Of a DNA stretch of 64,000 nucleotides, positions 37,270-45,800 are shown piece after piece. The notes beneath the pieces were generated by a model. The model was not told the origin of the DNA. It searched no databases and saw nothing but the letters and a program-made list of their open reading frames with translations. Each line of letters begins with the position of its first letter. Position 1 is the stretch's first letter. Source of the DNA: Ulvibacterium marinum (GTDB lineage Bacteria; Bacteroidota; Bacteroidia; Flavobacteriales; Flavobacteriaceae); contig NZ_RBCJ01000006.1 in NCBI RefSeq assembly GCF_003626755.1, positions 248,001 through 312,000 of the forward strand. The letters are read 5' to 3'. The translations under genes and the position numbers were made by a program.

Positions 37270-38994
37270 TTATTTCTTAATTCTTATATAATTTTCTTTG
37301 TCCTCATAGTTGTCCAAGTCAAGTATAAAATAGGGGTGACTTTCTTCAAAGCCTAAATTGGGATAATGGTTTTTCACCATGTCATTTTTTGCAGTAGGGA
37401 TGTATTCCCCCTTAATTTGGGCAAACCCGTGTTCTTTGGCAAAATCGACAATTGTGTTCAAAACAAAATTTTCCATGCCACGTTTTAGAACCCTGCAACT
37501 CATAAACCAGGTTTCAACAAATAATACGTTCGCATTTTCTTTTTGTAAGATCACAACACATATTAAACCATTGTCTCCATATTTATCTTCTAACGTAAAA
37601 GAAAAACTAAAGTAATCATCGGATTTGGAAATTTTCTCAATATCCGCTTCGGAATAGCGAATGGTCCTTAGGTTAAACTGATTTGACCTCTGAGAAAGCT
37701 GTGCCACCCTTGGTGTGTTAAACTTATTAAAAGCCTTAACATCAGAGCACATTTCCAAATTCTTCAAAAAATCCTCTTCATTGGCGAATTTTTGATGGGC
37801 CTTGGCCCTTTCCGCTTCTATTTGATAAAGCTTGGTTCTCTCTTGATCTTCATTAGAAAAAGAAACGGTTTCGAAAAGATTTAATTCATACAAGTATTCG
37901 AGATAGTTTGTTGGGTCTTCCGGTAATTCAGGCACTTGGATATCCGGAATATTTTCTCTAACCATATTTCTTTCAAAAGGATTGTCGTCCAGAAATACCA
38001 TAGAATCAAAACCTATGTTCAGGATACGCTGAATCTGACGAATGTTATCAGCTTTGTTATCCCAATTCGCCCTAAAGACGGAAATGTCCTCTAGGCGTAA
38101 TATCATATCTGGATGCCTTTCGAAAGGTTCTTTTGCTACAGACTCTGTATTTTTGCTGCAGACCGCCACAATAATACCTCTATTTTTTAGTTTTTTTACC
38201 CAATATTGAAATTCCGTAAAAGCCTTGCCTATACCAAGACTTCCAATATGTATATTTTCTATACCATCATCACCAATAATCCCTCCCCAAGTTGTGTTGT
38301 CTAAATCAAGAATTACACATTTTTTGAATTTGCCAAAGATAGCTTTGATCAAATCGATGGTCTTGTTGGCAACTTTTGGTAAAAAATCAATACTCCATAC
38401 CATTTCGGTACTTGTGTACATGGAAGGTTGAAAAACATTCAATTTTCCTACTTGATTTTGTAGTGAGGAAACATCGCATAAAAACAAATTAGATTTTTTG
38501 GAGGCCAATACCATTAACTCGTAATTGAGTTTTCGTAATTGAAACAAAAATGAAGATTCTGTTTTGTTGGCATAATTCCCAAAAACGGAATCATCGATTT
38601 CAGTATAGTTGTAATAAACTACTTTGGCATTGAGTTGATCATTAATAGTGGAGTAGATGGTTTCAATAGCGTCCAATTCGTTTTTTGCAAGGGAAGTATG
38701 CTTTTCCATCGCAAGTTTATTGTATTTCCCAAGTAGCTTATGGGAAGATTTAAACAAAATGACCACGTCTGGTTTAAATTGGTACAAATCTGAAGAAGGG
38801 TCATGTACTTGGCGCTCTATTTGGTTGAAATCAGCTTCCCATATATCAAAATTAAAACCTTCATCGTAACCCATGCCCTTCAAGGCCTGCACCAGGAATT
38901 GAGTTGCCGTATCACCTAAAACTGCCAACTTAATGGTTTTTAAGTTAGAAAAGTCCTTCTTAAGGTTCTTTTTGAGCTGTAAAAAATTTTTCAC
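37270..38994 (-). CDS. FkbH-like HAD-IIIC family protein
   Basis: 574 residues. An N-terminal SGNH-like region (about 20-215) precedes a HAD-IIIC phosphatase domain with the nucleophile motif VILDLDNTTWGG (Asp230/Asp232), then a C-terminal GNAT-like part (about 430-574). The linking block VAQLSQRSNQFNLRT is diagnostic of FkbH. Known FkbH proteins dephosphorylate 1,3-bisphosphoglycerate and load the glyceryl group onto an ACP, for methoxymalonyl-ACP or tetronates. With the ACP directly downstream, glyceryl-ACP formation is the best prediction. Other small hydroxy acids are possible. Confidence 0.88.
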   Translation of the reverse strand: MKNFLQLKKNLKKDFSNLKTIKLAVLGDTATQFLVQALKGMGYDEGFNFDIWEADFNQIERQVHDPSSDLYQFKPDVVILFKSSHKLLGKYNKLAMEKHTSLAKNELDAIETIYSTINDQLNAKVVYYNYTEIDDSVFGNYANKTESSFLFQLRKLNYELMVLASKKSNLFLCDVSSLQNQVGKLNVFQPSMYTSTEMVWSIDFLPKVANKTIDLIKAIFGKFKKCVILDLDNTTWGGIIGDDGIENIHIGSLGIGKAFTEFQYWVKKLKNRGIIVAVCSKNTESVAKEPFERHPDMILRLEDISVFRANWDNKADNIRQIQRILNIGFDSMVFLDDNPFERNMVRENIPDIQVPELPEDPTNYLEYLYELNLFETVSFSNEDQERTKLYQIEAERAKAHQKFANEEDFLKNLEMCSDVKAFNKFNTPRVAQLSQRSNQFNLRTIRYSEADIEKISKSDDYFSFSFTLEDKYGDNGLICVVILQKENANVLFVETWFMSCRVLKRGMENFVLNTIVDFAKEHGFAQIKGEYIPTAKNDMVKNHYPNLGFEESHPYFILDLDNYEDKENYIRIKK

Positions 38995-39212
38995 CTAATT
39001 AATTCTAAAGTAGTTGATTTATCATTTCTTAACTAACGTACAATTTCTGAATATCGTCTACTGATTCAAATTTATTGGGATAGATTGCTTACAATTTTAC
39101 TTTTCCTTTGGTTGTGCAATTTAATTAGCACCCCAATATGGGTACTTATTTGTATGATGTCCGCTTTCTATTAAGAATCATTAAGAGCTTTTGTTTAGGA
39201 TTGAATGTGGTA

Positions 39213-39998
39213 TTAACGCCATATTCCTTCTGGAATTGGTTTCTCTTCCACTATTTCAACAAGCAGGTTATCCGGTCCTCGAACAAAAAAACTTTTTTGG
39301 CCATGGACAGGGTCAATTTTGATATCATTTATAATTTCTACATTTCCTGATTTCATTTTTTCAAATACAGGTCCAATATCCTCAAAGGAAAATCCTATAT
39401 GATCTAATACCGTTCCATCAGTAGGTTTAAATTCCTTTGGAAACCAAGACCTTTCCTCTAAGGGTTTACCATAGACATAAATATTTATATTGTCAACAAG
39501 TAAGTAATTCCATTTAAATAGCCGGTTTCCCCATTCCTGCGCTTCTTTGTTCACTGGAGTCAGACCTAGATAGGATTCAAACCAGGTCATTGTCCTGTCA
39601 ATGTTAGAAGCTAATAAGTGGATATGTTCAAAAGTATGATTTTTATTACCCGTAAATACCTCAACAATTTCTTTGTCAGGCCCTAAAAAATACATCCAGT
39701 GATTGTCGCCAAGGGGTGTAACAGGAGCGTGTACTTCTATTCCTTCTTTTACCCGCCAACTAAATTCAGAAGGACCATCTACTCCTGACCATCCTATATG
39801 CCATAGGCTGGAGCCTAAATGGCTGGGTGGTGGAGCATCAACATGATCAAGAAGCAAAAATGATTTCTCGGTAAAAAGAGCGTCCGTCCTATCTCGGTAT
39901 TTCACATACTTGGCACCGAAAAATTTTTGGTAGTATGCAATTGTCGCGTCTTTATTGGTCACATTTAGGTGAACATGATGGAAATTTGCTTTTCTCAT
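39213..39998 (-). CDS. VOC (glyoxalase-fold) family protein, two domains
   Basis: 261 residues made of two vicinal-oxygen-chelate domains (about 5-117 and 123-253). Each keeps a possible metal triad: FHHVHLNV, LWHIGWSG and KEIVEVF in the first; FEHIHLL, LDHIGFS and LLVEIVEE in the second. VOC enzymes are metal-dependent isomerases, epimerases, lyases or extradiol dioxygenases. The gene sits between the FkbH gene and a GNAT on the same strand, 218 bp upstream of FkbH, which suggests a step on the acyl unit or the sugar. Which reaction is unknown. Confidence 0.8.
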   Translation of the reverse strand: MRKANFHHVHLNVTNKDATIAYYQKFFGAKYVKYRDRTDALFTEKSFLLLDHVDAPPPSHLGSSLWHIGWSGVDGPSEFSWRVKEGIEVHAPVTPLGDNHWMYFLGPDKEIVEVFTGNKNHTFEHIHLLASNIDRTMTWFESYLGLTPVNKEAQEWGNRLFKWNYLLVDNINIYVYGKPLEERSWFPKEFKPTDGTVLDHIGFSFEDIGPVFEKMKSGNVEIINDIKIDPVHGQKSFFVRGPDNLLVEIVEEKPIPEGIWR

Positions 39999-40121
39999 TT
40001 TTTATCTATTGTTAGTTCTTTGGCGCAATTTCAATTTGATGTTCGAAGTACTAATATATTCGGTAATTTTTTGAGAAGATGTCATGGCTAAAAAATTGTC
40101 GCCAAACTATGATACATTTCT

Positions 40122-41153
40122 TTATCTGTTATGGCGATACTGGGGGAAGTAATGTAATGACTCCTGGCAGTGCTCATTTTTTTTGTGCTGTTGGACCAAA
40201 TCTTCATAAATACTTTCGTTGACCATATATTTCCAAATATTGAAAGGCCTAAAAAACTTAGAAAACCCTGATTTAAAATAAAATAAAGAATCTTCTTTAC
40301 TGCCAACCCCACCACCGAGATTGAAATATTTGAAGTTCTCCCGGGTACTTCTAATTCTTATCTCATCTATTAATAATTTAACAGGATTTAACCCCATATA
40401 CTTTTCACTGGTTCCCGAAAGGTGGTACTGAACAATAGCATCTTTTTTTGTAAATATGGTCCCTCCAGCAATATCGCCTGTTTTGTTATCGATAGCCAAT
40501 AGCAACTCAGTTTCGAAATCCGAGCAATTCATTAGGTCCATAAAATACTGTTTATCAAAGAAATACTCCTTCTTGGCATTTACACGCCTCATATTTTGAT
40601 GGTATAATTTAACGAATGTCTTAAGATGGGAAGGTGTACTTGCTGTTTTAACGGTGTAAATAGCCCGGGATTTGTTGATATAGGTCCTTAGTCTTTTATG
40701 GTAAAGCATCCATTGTTCATCCAATGTTTTGGTTAAGTCTATATATACGACCCTTCCCGGTGAGGTCATCTGACCTAAACTTGATAGACAATTTTTTTGA
40801 CCGGGAATGTAAGGGTTTAACCTTGAGAATACCGAAATTATTTTTTGAGAATGAAAGAATTGATGTAGCTCTTTTTGAAAGGGGCTATAGTCATAACCAC
40901 TTCGAATATTTTTAGTTATCGGCCCAGGATACCCATATACCGATGTTGCATCTTTATAAGTAGAAAAATCAATATTTCTTAACAACATCGGAAATGCTAT
41001 AATTTTATCTGTATCCTTATAACAAACGAGAATAGGTTCTTCATCATGTCTTTTTGCCAATTGATGATAGGAATATGTGTGATAAAAATCAACGAAGTCG
41101 CATTTTTCAATTATACTACTCCATTTTTCTTCTTTCCGAATAAGCTCAAGCAT
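40122..41153 (-). CDS. GNAT/FemAB-like acyltransferase, second subtype
   Basis: 343 residues, Acetyltransf_6-like, starting MLELIRKEEKW with the shared DFYHTYSYHQLAK block. Further family blocks are VYGYPGPI, VFSRLNP, YIDLTKTLDEQW, QYHLSGTS, FNLGGGVG and FYFKSGFSKFFRPF. It is clearly paralogous to the gene at 44660-45679 on the other strand and only distantly similar to the five-copy array. It lies 49 bp downstream of the sugar transferase, same direction, so it is likely co-transcribed with it. Probably acylates a polysaccharide precursor. Confidence 0.75.
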   Translation of the reverse strand: MLELIRKEEKWSSIIEKCDFVDFYHTYSYHQLAKRHDEEPILVCYKDTDKIIAFPMLLRNIDFSTYKDATSVYGYPGPITKNIRSGYDYSPFQKELHQFFHSQKIISVFSRLNPYIPGQKNCLSSLGQMTSPGRVVYIDLTKTLDEQWMLYHKRLRTYINKSRAIYTVKTASTPSHLKTFVKLYHQNMRRVNAKKEYFFDKQYFMDLMNCSDFETELLLAIDNKTGDIAGGTIFTKKDAIVQYHLSGTSEKYMGLNPVKLLIDEIRIRSTRENFKYFNLGGGVGSKEDSLFYFKSGFSKFFRPFNIWKYMVNESIYEDLVQQHKKNEHCQESLHYFPQYRHNR

Positions 41154-41202
41154 GGACTGAATTTTGTTTCTAGGGATACACTTGTATGTTCATCTTTTAA
41201 CC

Positions 41203-41811
41203 TTAAGGCGTTCCTGTGAACATGGTCATTGTATCCTTTTCATTTGACGCAATACCTTCACGCATGAGGACTTTTTTAACCGTTTTAAATATGATATCCA
41301 TATCAGTCATAAAACTGATATTTTCAACATACCAAACATCAAATTCAAATTTTTCTTCCCATGTTATGGAATTTCTTCCATTTATTTGAGCCCAACCCGT
41401 TATACCTGGCTTCACCTTATGTCTTTGCTTTTGAAAGGGGTTGTAAAGATCCAAATAATGCTCCCATAATGGCCTTGGGCCAACAATGGACATATCTCCA
41501 AAAAGTACATTGAACAACTGAGGTAATTCATCTAAAGAAGTGCTTCTTACAAACCCACCTACTTTTGTTATCCTTTGAACATCAGGCACAAAATTTCCAT
41601 CTTTATCCTTAGGGCTTCCCTTCATGGTTCTAAACTTATAAAGGGTAAATATTTTTTCATTTTTCCCTGGTCTTCTATGTAAAAAGAAAGGTTTGCCACG
41701 ATTGGCAAAGAACAGTAGAATGGTTATAATCAATATAACTGGTGACAATAACACTAGAAACGTAAGAGAAACCAATATATCAAATATCCTCTTAAAAACT
41801 TTTTTATACAT
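41203..41811 (-). CDS. Initiating sugar transferase (PglC/WcaJ-type phosphoglycosyltransferase)
   Basis: 202 residues, the compact monotopic form. An N-terminal re-entrant helix (about 10-34, SLTFLVLLSPVILI) is followed by the catalytic block with KFRTMKG, SLDELPQLFNV (Asp-Glu dyad), GDMSIVGPRP and KPGITGWAQINGRN. It moves a sugar-1-phosphate from a UDP-sugar to undecaprenyl phosphate and so starts the repeat unit. The size suits PglC-like enzymes that often use UDP-diNAcBac, QuiNAc4NAc or FucNAc-type sugars. The substrate is not proven. Confidence 0.93.
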   Translation of the reverse strand: MYKKVFKRIFDILVSLTFLVLLSPVILIITILLFFANRGKPFFLHRRPGKNEKIFTLYKFRTMKGSPKDKDGNFVPDVQRITKVGGFVRSTSLDELPQLFNVLFGDMSIVGPRPLWEHYLDLYNPFQKQRHKVKPGITGWAQINGRNSITWEEKFEFDVWYVENISFMTDMDIIFKTVKKVLMREGIASNEKDTMTMFTGTP

Positions 41812-42155
41812 TTTTGGGAATTTTATATGAATTAGATTTAGATGTCAAGTTTGTCGTAGAGACTTTTAAAATTCTAAACGAGGCGTAAGCGATGATAAAA
41901 AGTACATTTTGATAATGAAAATAGTCATTTTTTAAACCATTTATCTTCCACAAAAAAATAAAGCACAATAAAATCAGGGCAAAATTAATTTACTTTGAAA
42001 AAATTGCAAAATAAAATGGTTCTACTGTCCTTTTCCTTGGTCAAGCTTCTTTTTGGAACGTAAAACTTAAATATTAGAACTAAATTATATTTTTTAATAG
42101 GTCTCATTGCTCTAGTGGTGCCACAAAAATGAATTTATTTAAAGATTGAATTTTG
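41812..42155 (-). other. Intergenic region upstream of the sugar transferase (344 bp)
   Basis: AT-rich, no plausible gene. It contains the well-formed promoter at 41980-42009 and a leader of about 160 nt before the ATG at 41811. No terminator hairpin was identified after the HAD gene. Confidence 0.6.
41980..42009 (-). promoter_or_regulatory. Candidate internal promoter for sugar transferase and acyl module
   Basis: On the minus strand a TTG (42009-42007), exactly 19 bases, then TAATTTTG (41987-41980). This is the ideal Bacteroidetes -33/-7 arrangement and the best promoter match in the window. It would drive the sugar transferase and the downstream VOC/FkbH/ACP/KASIII genes separately from the glycosyltransferase part. 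Confidence 0.55.
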
Positions 42156-44198
42156 TTAAATTAATTGCTTTTTAAAAAACCTGCTTTTAACATAACGGTT
42201 TAAACGTATATAATAATATACAAGGCCAAAGGGTATACCTAACCAATATTTCCCCTTGGCATATAACAAAGGTTTAACCTTGACTAAATATCTAAAAATT
42301 TTTTCGGGTGACCATAGAAATAACTTCAATAGCTTTTTTTTGGAAATGCCTATGGCATTGGGGTCATAGGCCAGCCCTACCTTGTTGTTCCCCACATTTT
42401 GATAAAAACCTTGGGATATGAGATGAATAAATTTGAGCTTTCTCCTTGTCGTTAATATACCGAGACGCAAAGCCATATCTGTAATATATGATTGAATCAT
42501 ATCCTGTGAGTAAACACTCGGCTCGAGATTTTCATTAAATGATTTGAACTCTGCGAACATGAAGTCCTGAATAGGGGCAATGAAATTCTCAAAAACTGTT
42601 TTTTCTTTTTCTTCATGATATTCATGAACAAAGCCTTCATTTCGTGAAACATAAAACACTGCACTGCCGTGGTGTGCTGCTAAAAGCTGTTCGTAAAGCT
42701 GACCATTTGCAGCAAGAATGTAGTCAGAAAAACCTCGACTTGGATAAACGGAAAAATTCATTCCAAATCGTTTGGTTTTTTCTTCGATGTTATAAATTTC
42801 CTTTAGACCAAGATAGTAACCTTGCACACTGACTTCACACTGCAAAAAATTATAGATTCCCTCTTGCATAGTGCCCCCCCAACCTACATCGACTAAATTT
42901 ATACCCTCATTTGGATAATCCACATCAAAAGAGTCTAGATATTCCTTGAACAATTGTTTTTGCCGTAGTCTTTTAAGATCGTAATGCTCAATGAAGTGCT
43001 TACTTGATCTTAGATTGGCCATAACTTCAGAGGAAACGAATTCCGTAATAACTTCCTCCGCATCATACGGAACTTCGTCAAGAATTTTTTTGGTTACTTC
43101 TTCGGAAAACCGAAAAGGCTCCAAAAATTGTATCAAAGACATTTCATCATACTTGTTTTTGATGTACTCAAAAGGCTCTTCATATAGAGGTTTTAAAGAC
43201 ACAAGTAGAGCTGATTGTCTAGAAGCTTTAAAGTAATGGGTGGAGACAAAATTAGTTTTATCAAAACCGTTGACTTCTTGGTAGTAGTCAAAAAGTTTTT
43301 TTAGATATAAGCCTTCTCGTGCCAAAAAAAATAAGTTCTTAATGCCCTTCTTTTTGACCTCTGTATAGAGTCTTTCTACAAAAAAGTAGAAATAAATGAT
43401 GTACTCGCTGAAAAGGTGCTCGCTTTTGCGACATTTTAGTTCTTTGTTTTTACATATAGTGTTAAAGGCTTTTTTTTCGTTACCAAAAAGGTTTAGTTTG
43501 TTCCTGATCTTATGTTTTAGTTGCCTTTGGTAGATAGTATGTAAACCGCTTTTTTGGGCCTTAAACAAATCACTATGTTTATTATCGCCTATCATTACAG
43601 TTTCCCCAGGATCGGAATCTGTTCCCTTCAGAGCTAATTCGTAAATATCACCTCTTTGCTTACTTTTACCTAAGGCAGATGAAACATAGATTCCATCAAA
43701 TAATTTATTTAGTCCATGGAAACTTAAAATTCTTTGTATTAAGGATTCTGAGTGATGAATATCCGTTATAAGGTATTGATTATAACCCATCTTTCGCAGC
43801 TTGGTAAGTTCATCTACTATTTTTTTATTTAGGAATTGGGTCGAAATCTCAGATTTGTAGTCCGCCTCTATATAAGTACTTTTAAACAGGTCATAAGAAA
43901 TTTTTAGAATTAATTCACTGTTATTCAATCTTTTATATACCTCATTAATAACTAATTCATTTGAAATTTCCGTGTTCAAAAGATTTTCTTTAGAACATAG
44001 ATACTGGGAAGAGCTTGCCCGTATCTGATATAGTTCATCAACATTTATGGATAGGCCAAGTTCTCTGATCATTAATTTGGCCCATATTCTAAAAACGTAA
44101 TTTGGGTGTACTTTTCTGTGGATTATAGTGTCAAAAAGGTCGCAGAATATCACTTTGATATCTGTGCTATTTTCAATTTTTTTTATGATGCTTTCCAA
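42156..44198 (-). CDS. Large HAD-superfamily hydrolase with C-terminal extension (COG5610-like)
   Basis: 680 residues. The N-terminal domain (about 1-230) is a HAD hydrolase: the nucleophile motif is VIFCDLFDTIIHRKV, and the later acidic motif is ETVMIGDNKHSDLFKA. The rest (about 250-680) is a helical domain of unknown fold with conserved FFLAREGLYLKKLFDYY and INLVDVGWGGTMQEGIYNFL. This two-part protein recurs in polysaccharide loci; I recall it as COG5610. A phosphatase acting on a sugar or acyl phosphate, plus a second glycan-linked activity, is possible. Function not established. Confidence 0.72.
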   Translation of the reverse strand: MESIIKKIENSTDIKVIFCDLFDTIIHRKVHPNYVFRIWAKLMIRELGLSINVDELYQIRASSSQYLCSKENLLNTEISNELVINEVYKRLNNSELILKISYDLFKSTYIEADYKSEISTQFLNKKIVDELTKLRKMGYNQYLITDIHHSESLIQRILSFHGLNKLFDGIYVSSALGKSKQRGDIYELALKGTDSDPGETVMIGDNKHSDLFKAQKSGLHTIYQRQLKHKIRNKLNLFGNEKKAFNTICKNKELKCRKSEHLFSEYIIYFYFFVERLYTEVKKKGIKNLFFLAREGLYLKKLFDYYQEVNGFDKTNFVSTHYFKASRQSALLVSLKPLYEEPFEYIKNKYDEMSLIQFLEPFRFSEEVTKKILDEVPYDAEEVITEFVSSEVMANLRSSKHFIEHYDLKRLRQKQLFKEYLDSFDVDYPNEGINLVDVGWGGTMQEGIYNFLQCEVSVQGYYLGLKEIYNIEEKTKRFGMNFSVYPSRGFSDYILAANGQLYEQLLAAHHGSAVFYVSRNEGFVHEYHEEKEKTVFENFIAPIQDFMFAEFKSFNENLEPSVYSQDMIQSYITDMALRLGILTTRRKLKFIHLISQGFYQNVGNNKVGLAYDPNAIGISKKKLLKLFLWSPEKIFRYLVKVKPLLYAKGKYWLGIPFGLVYYYIRLNRYVKSRFFKKQLI

Positions 44199-44659
44199 TG
44201 TTTATAATATTAAATGCAAAGTAACTCTGAAGTTCGATTTAAAATCAATATCAAAATTTGTTGCGTTCATACACCCCTTTTTTTTCATAGTGTATGGAGA
44301 ATAGACAACATTCAAACGAAGAAGGTGACAAAAAATTTTCAATTTAATCAAAACATTTTGTCTTTTTCATATAGTGTGGAAAACTATACTTCTGATAAGC
44401 CCTACCAAGTTTTGAAAACTGTTTTGAAATCTGGCAGTTTATTCCAAACCAAAAGTTTCCTTAAATATCAGTTTTTTTTTCTTGGACTGCCTAAATTAAT
44501 AATGATTTTGTTTATTTTCGGGACCTAGAGAAGGTATTTATATTTAATGGTAACCTAAGGATTCAAATTTTCTTTGGAGATTGAAAAGTTGAATTTTAAA
44601 TGTTCTCAAGTGAAATTTTGGTTTAAATTATACTAGAGATTACTAAAACCCCAGTCTTA
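44199..44659. other. Divergent intergenic region (461 bp)
   Basis: Between the minus-strand HAD gene and the plus-strand GNAT. Very AT-rich. A 104-codon open frame at 44214-44528 has no recognisable features and is probably fortuitous. No clean promoter element was found, although both genes need one here. Confidence 0.55.
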
Positions 44660-45679
44660 ATGTTAAAAATTGTTACTGAAAAAGAAGAATGGCAAAAAGT
44701 AGTTTATGAATGTTCCAACTATGACTTTTATCACACCTATGACTACCACCAAATAAGTAAAAAAAAAAGCGAGGTACCTATCCTGATCGTTTACAAAAAC
44801 GGAGCTTCTGTTGTGGCAATTCCATTTTTAAAGAAGCCTATTGATAAATCGCAATATTTTGATTTGTCTTCTGTGTATGGATATGCTGGTCCAATATCCA
44901 ACAATGTTGATGGAACATTTGATAATTCTGATTTTATTCAGCAGTTTAAAACTGCAATGCAAGAGCTAAAGGTTGTTACCATTTTTTCCAGATTACATCC
45001 CTTTATCGAGAATCAAAGGACTATAATTCAAGGCCTTGGTGACTTTCCTACGGTTGGAAAAGTAGTTAATATAGACTTGACAAAAACTGTCGAAGAGCAA
45101 CGTGCCCAATATAGAAAGAGCACAAAGAACAGAACGAATAAATGTAGAAAGCTGTGCACAGTGATCAAGGCTTCATCCCAAAAGTTGATGGACGCCTTTA
45201 TCGATATTTATTATGAGAGTATGGATCGCTTGTCTGCAGACAAGGACTATTATTTCCCGCGTGATTATTTTTATCGACTCATGGCTTCCGATGATTTTGA
45301 ATCAGACCTATTGTTAGTTGTCGACAACGAAACTAATACCCCCATAGCGGGCTCCATATTTGTTAAGACTAATAATTTAGTACAGTTTCATTTATCTGGA
45401 TCTAAAACTTCACATCTGAATATTGCCCCCGCAAACTTGTTTATAGATGAAATGCGTTTGATGGCAACAGAGGAGGGCTATAAAATTTTTAATCTTGGAG
45501 GAGGTCTAGGAGGAAAAAAGGATTCATTGTTCGAGTTTAAAGCATCATTTTCTAAAGATTTCAGAGATTTTGAAGTGTGGAAGTACGTCGTAAATAATGA
45601 AATATATCATTCTCTCTCCGAAAATAAGCAGGAAGAAATAAAGATAAAGAAAGATTTCTTCCCGGCCTATCGGGTGTAG
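44660..45679 (+). CDS. GNAT/FemAB-like acyltransferase, second subtype, inverted copy
   Basis: 339 residues and the only plus-strand gene between 28.7 and 63 kb. Paralogue of 40122-41153: MLKIVTEKEEW start, YDFYHTYDYHQIS, VYGYAGPIS, IFSRLHP, NIDLTKTVEEQ, QFHLSGSK, FNLGGGLGGKKDSLFEFKAS. It is flanked by 461 bp and 121 bp of noncoding DNA, so it is a separate transcription unit. The setting suggests insertion or duplication with inversion followed by divergence. Substrate unknown; acylation of a polysaccharide precursor is likely. Confidence 0.75.
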   Translation: MLKIVTEKEEWQKVVYECSNYDFYHTYDYHQISKKKSEVPILIVYKNGASVVAIPFLKKPIDKSQYFDLSSVYGYAGPISNNVDGTFDNSDFIQQFKTAMQELKVVTIFSRLHPFIENQRTIIQGLGDFPTVGKVVNIDLTKTVEEQRAQYRKSTKNRTNKCRKLCTVIKASSQKLMDAFIDIYYESMDRLSADKDYYFPRDYFYRLMASDDFESDLLLVVDNETNTPIAGSIFVKTNNLVQFHLSGSKTSHLNIAPANLFIDEMRLMATEEGYKIFNLGGGLGGKKDSLFEFKASFSKDFRDFEVWKYVVNNEIYHSLSENKQEEIKIKKDFFPAYRV

Positions 45680-45800
45680 GGACTCTTAATCTGGTAAAGC
45701 TACTTTTACTATGTAAGTTGGCAATTTATTTGTCTTTTTGGGCATGCCATCAAGATGGATTTTAACGGTTTTCGTTTTTGAAAGTAGATTATTTTAGCAA

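Noticed and set aside
44214-44528. 104-codon plus-strand open frame
   Set aside because: No recognisable motif, low-complexity AT-rich coding, and it lies in a divergent intergenic region; treated as chance.
40122-45679. Invertible phase-variation switch between the two oppositely oriented GNAT genes
   Set aside because: The copies are clearly related as proteins but too diverged at the DNA level, and no recombinase gene or short perfect inverted repeat was found at their ends.
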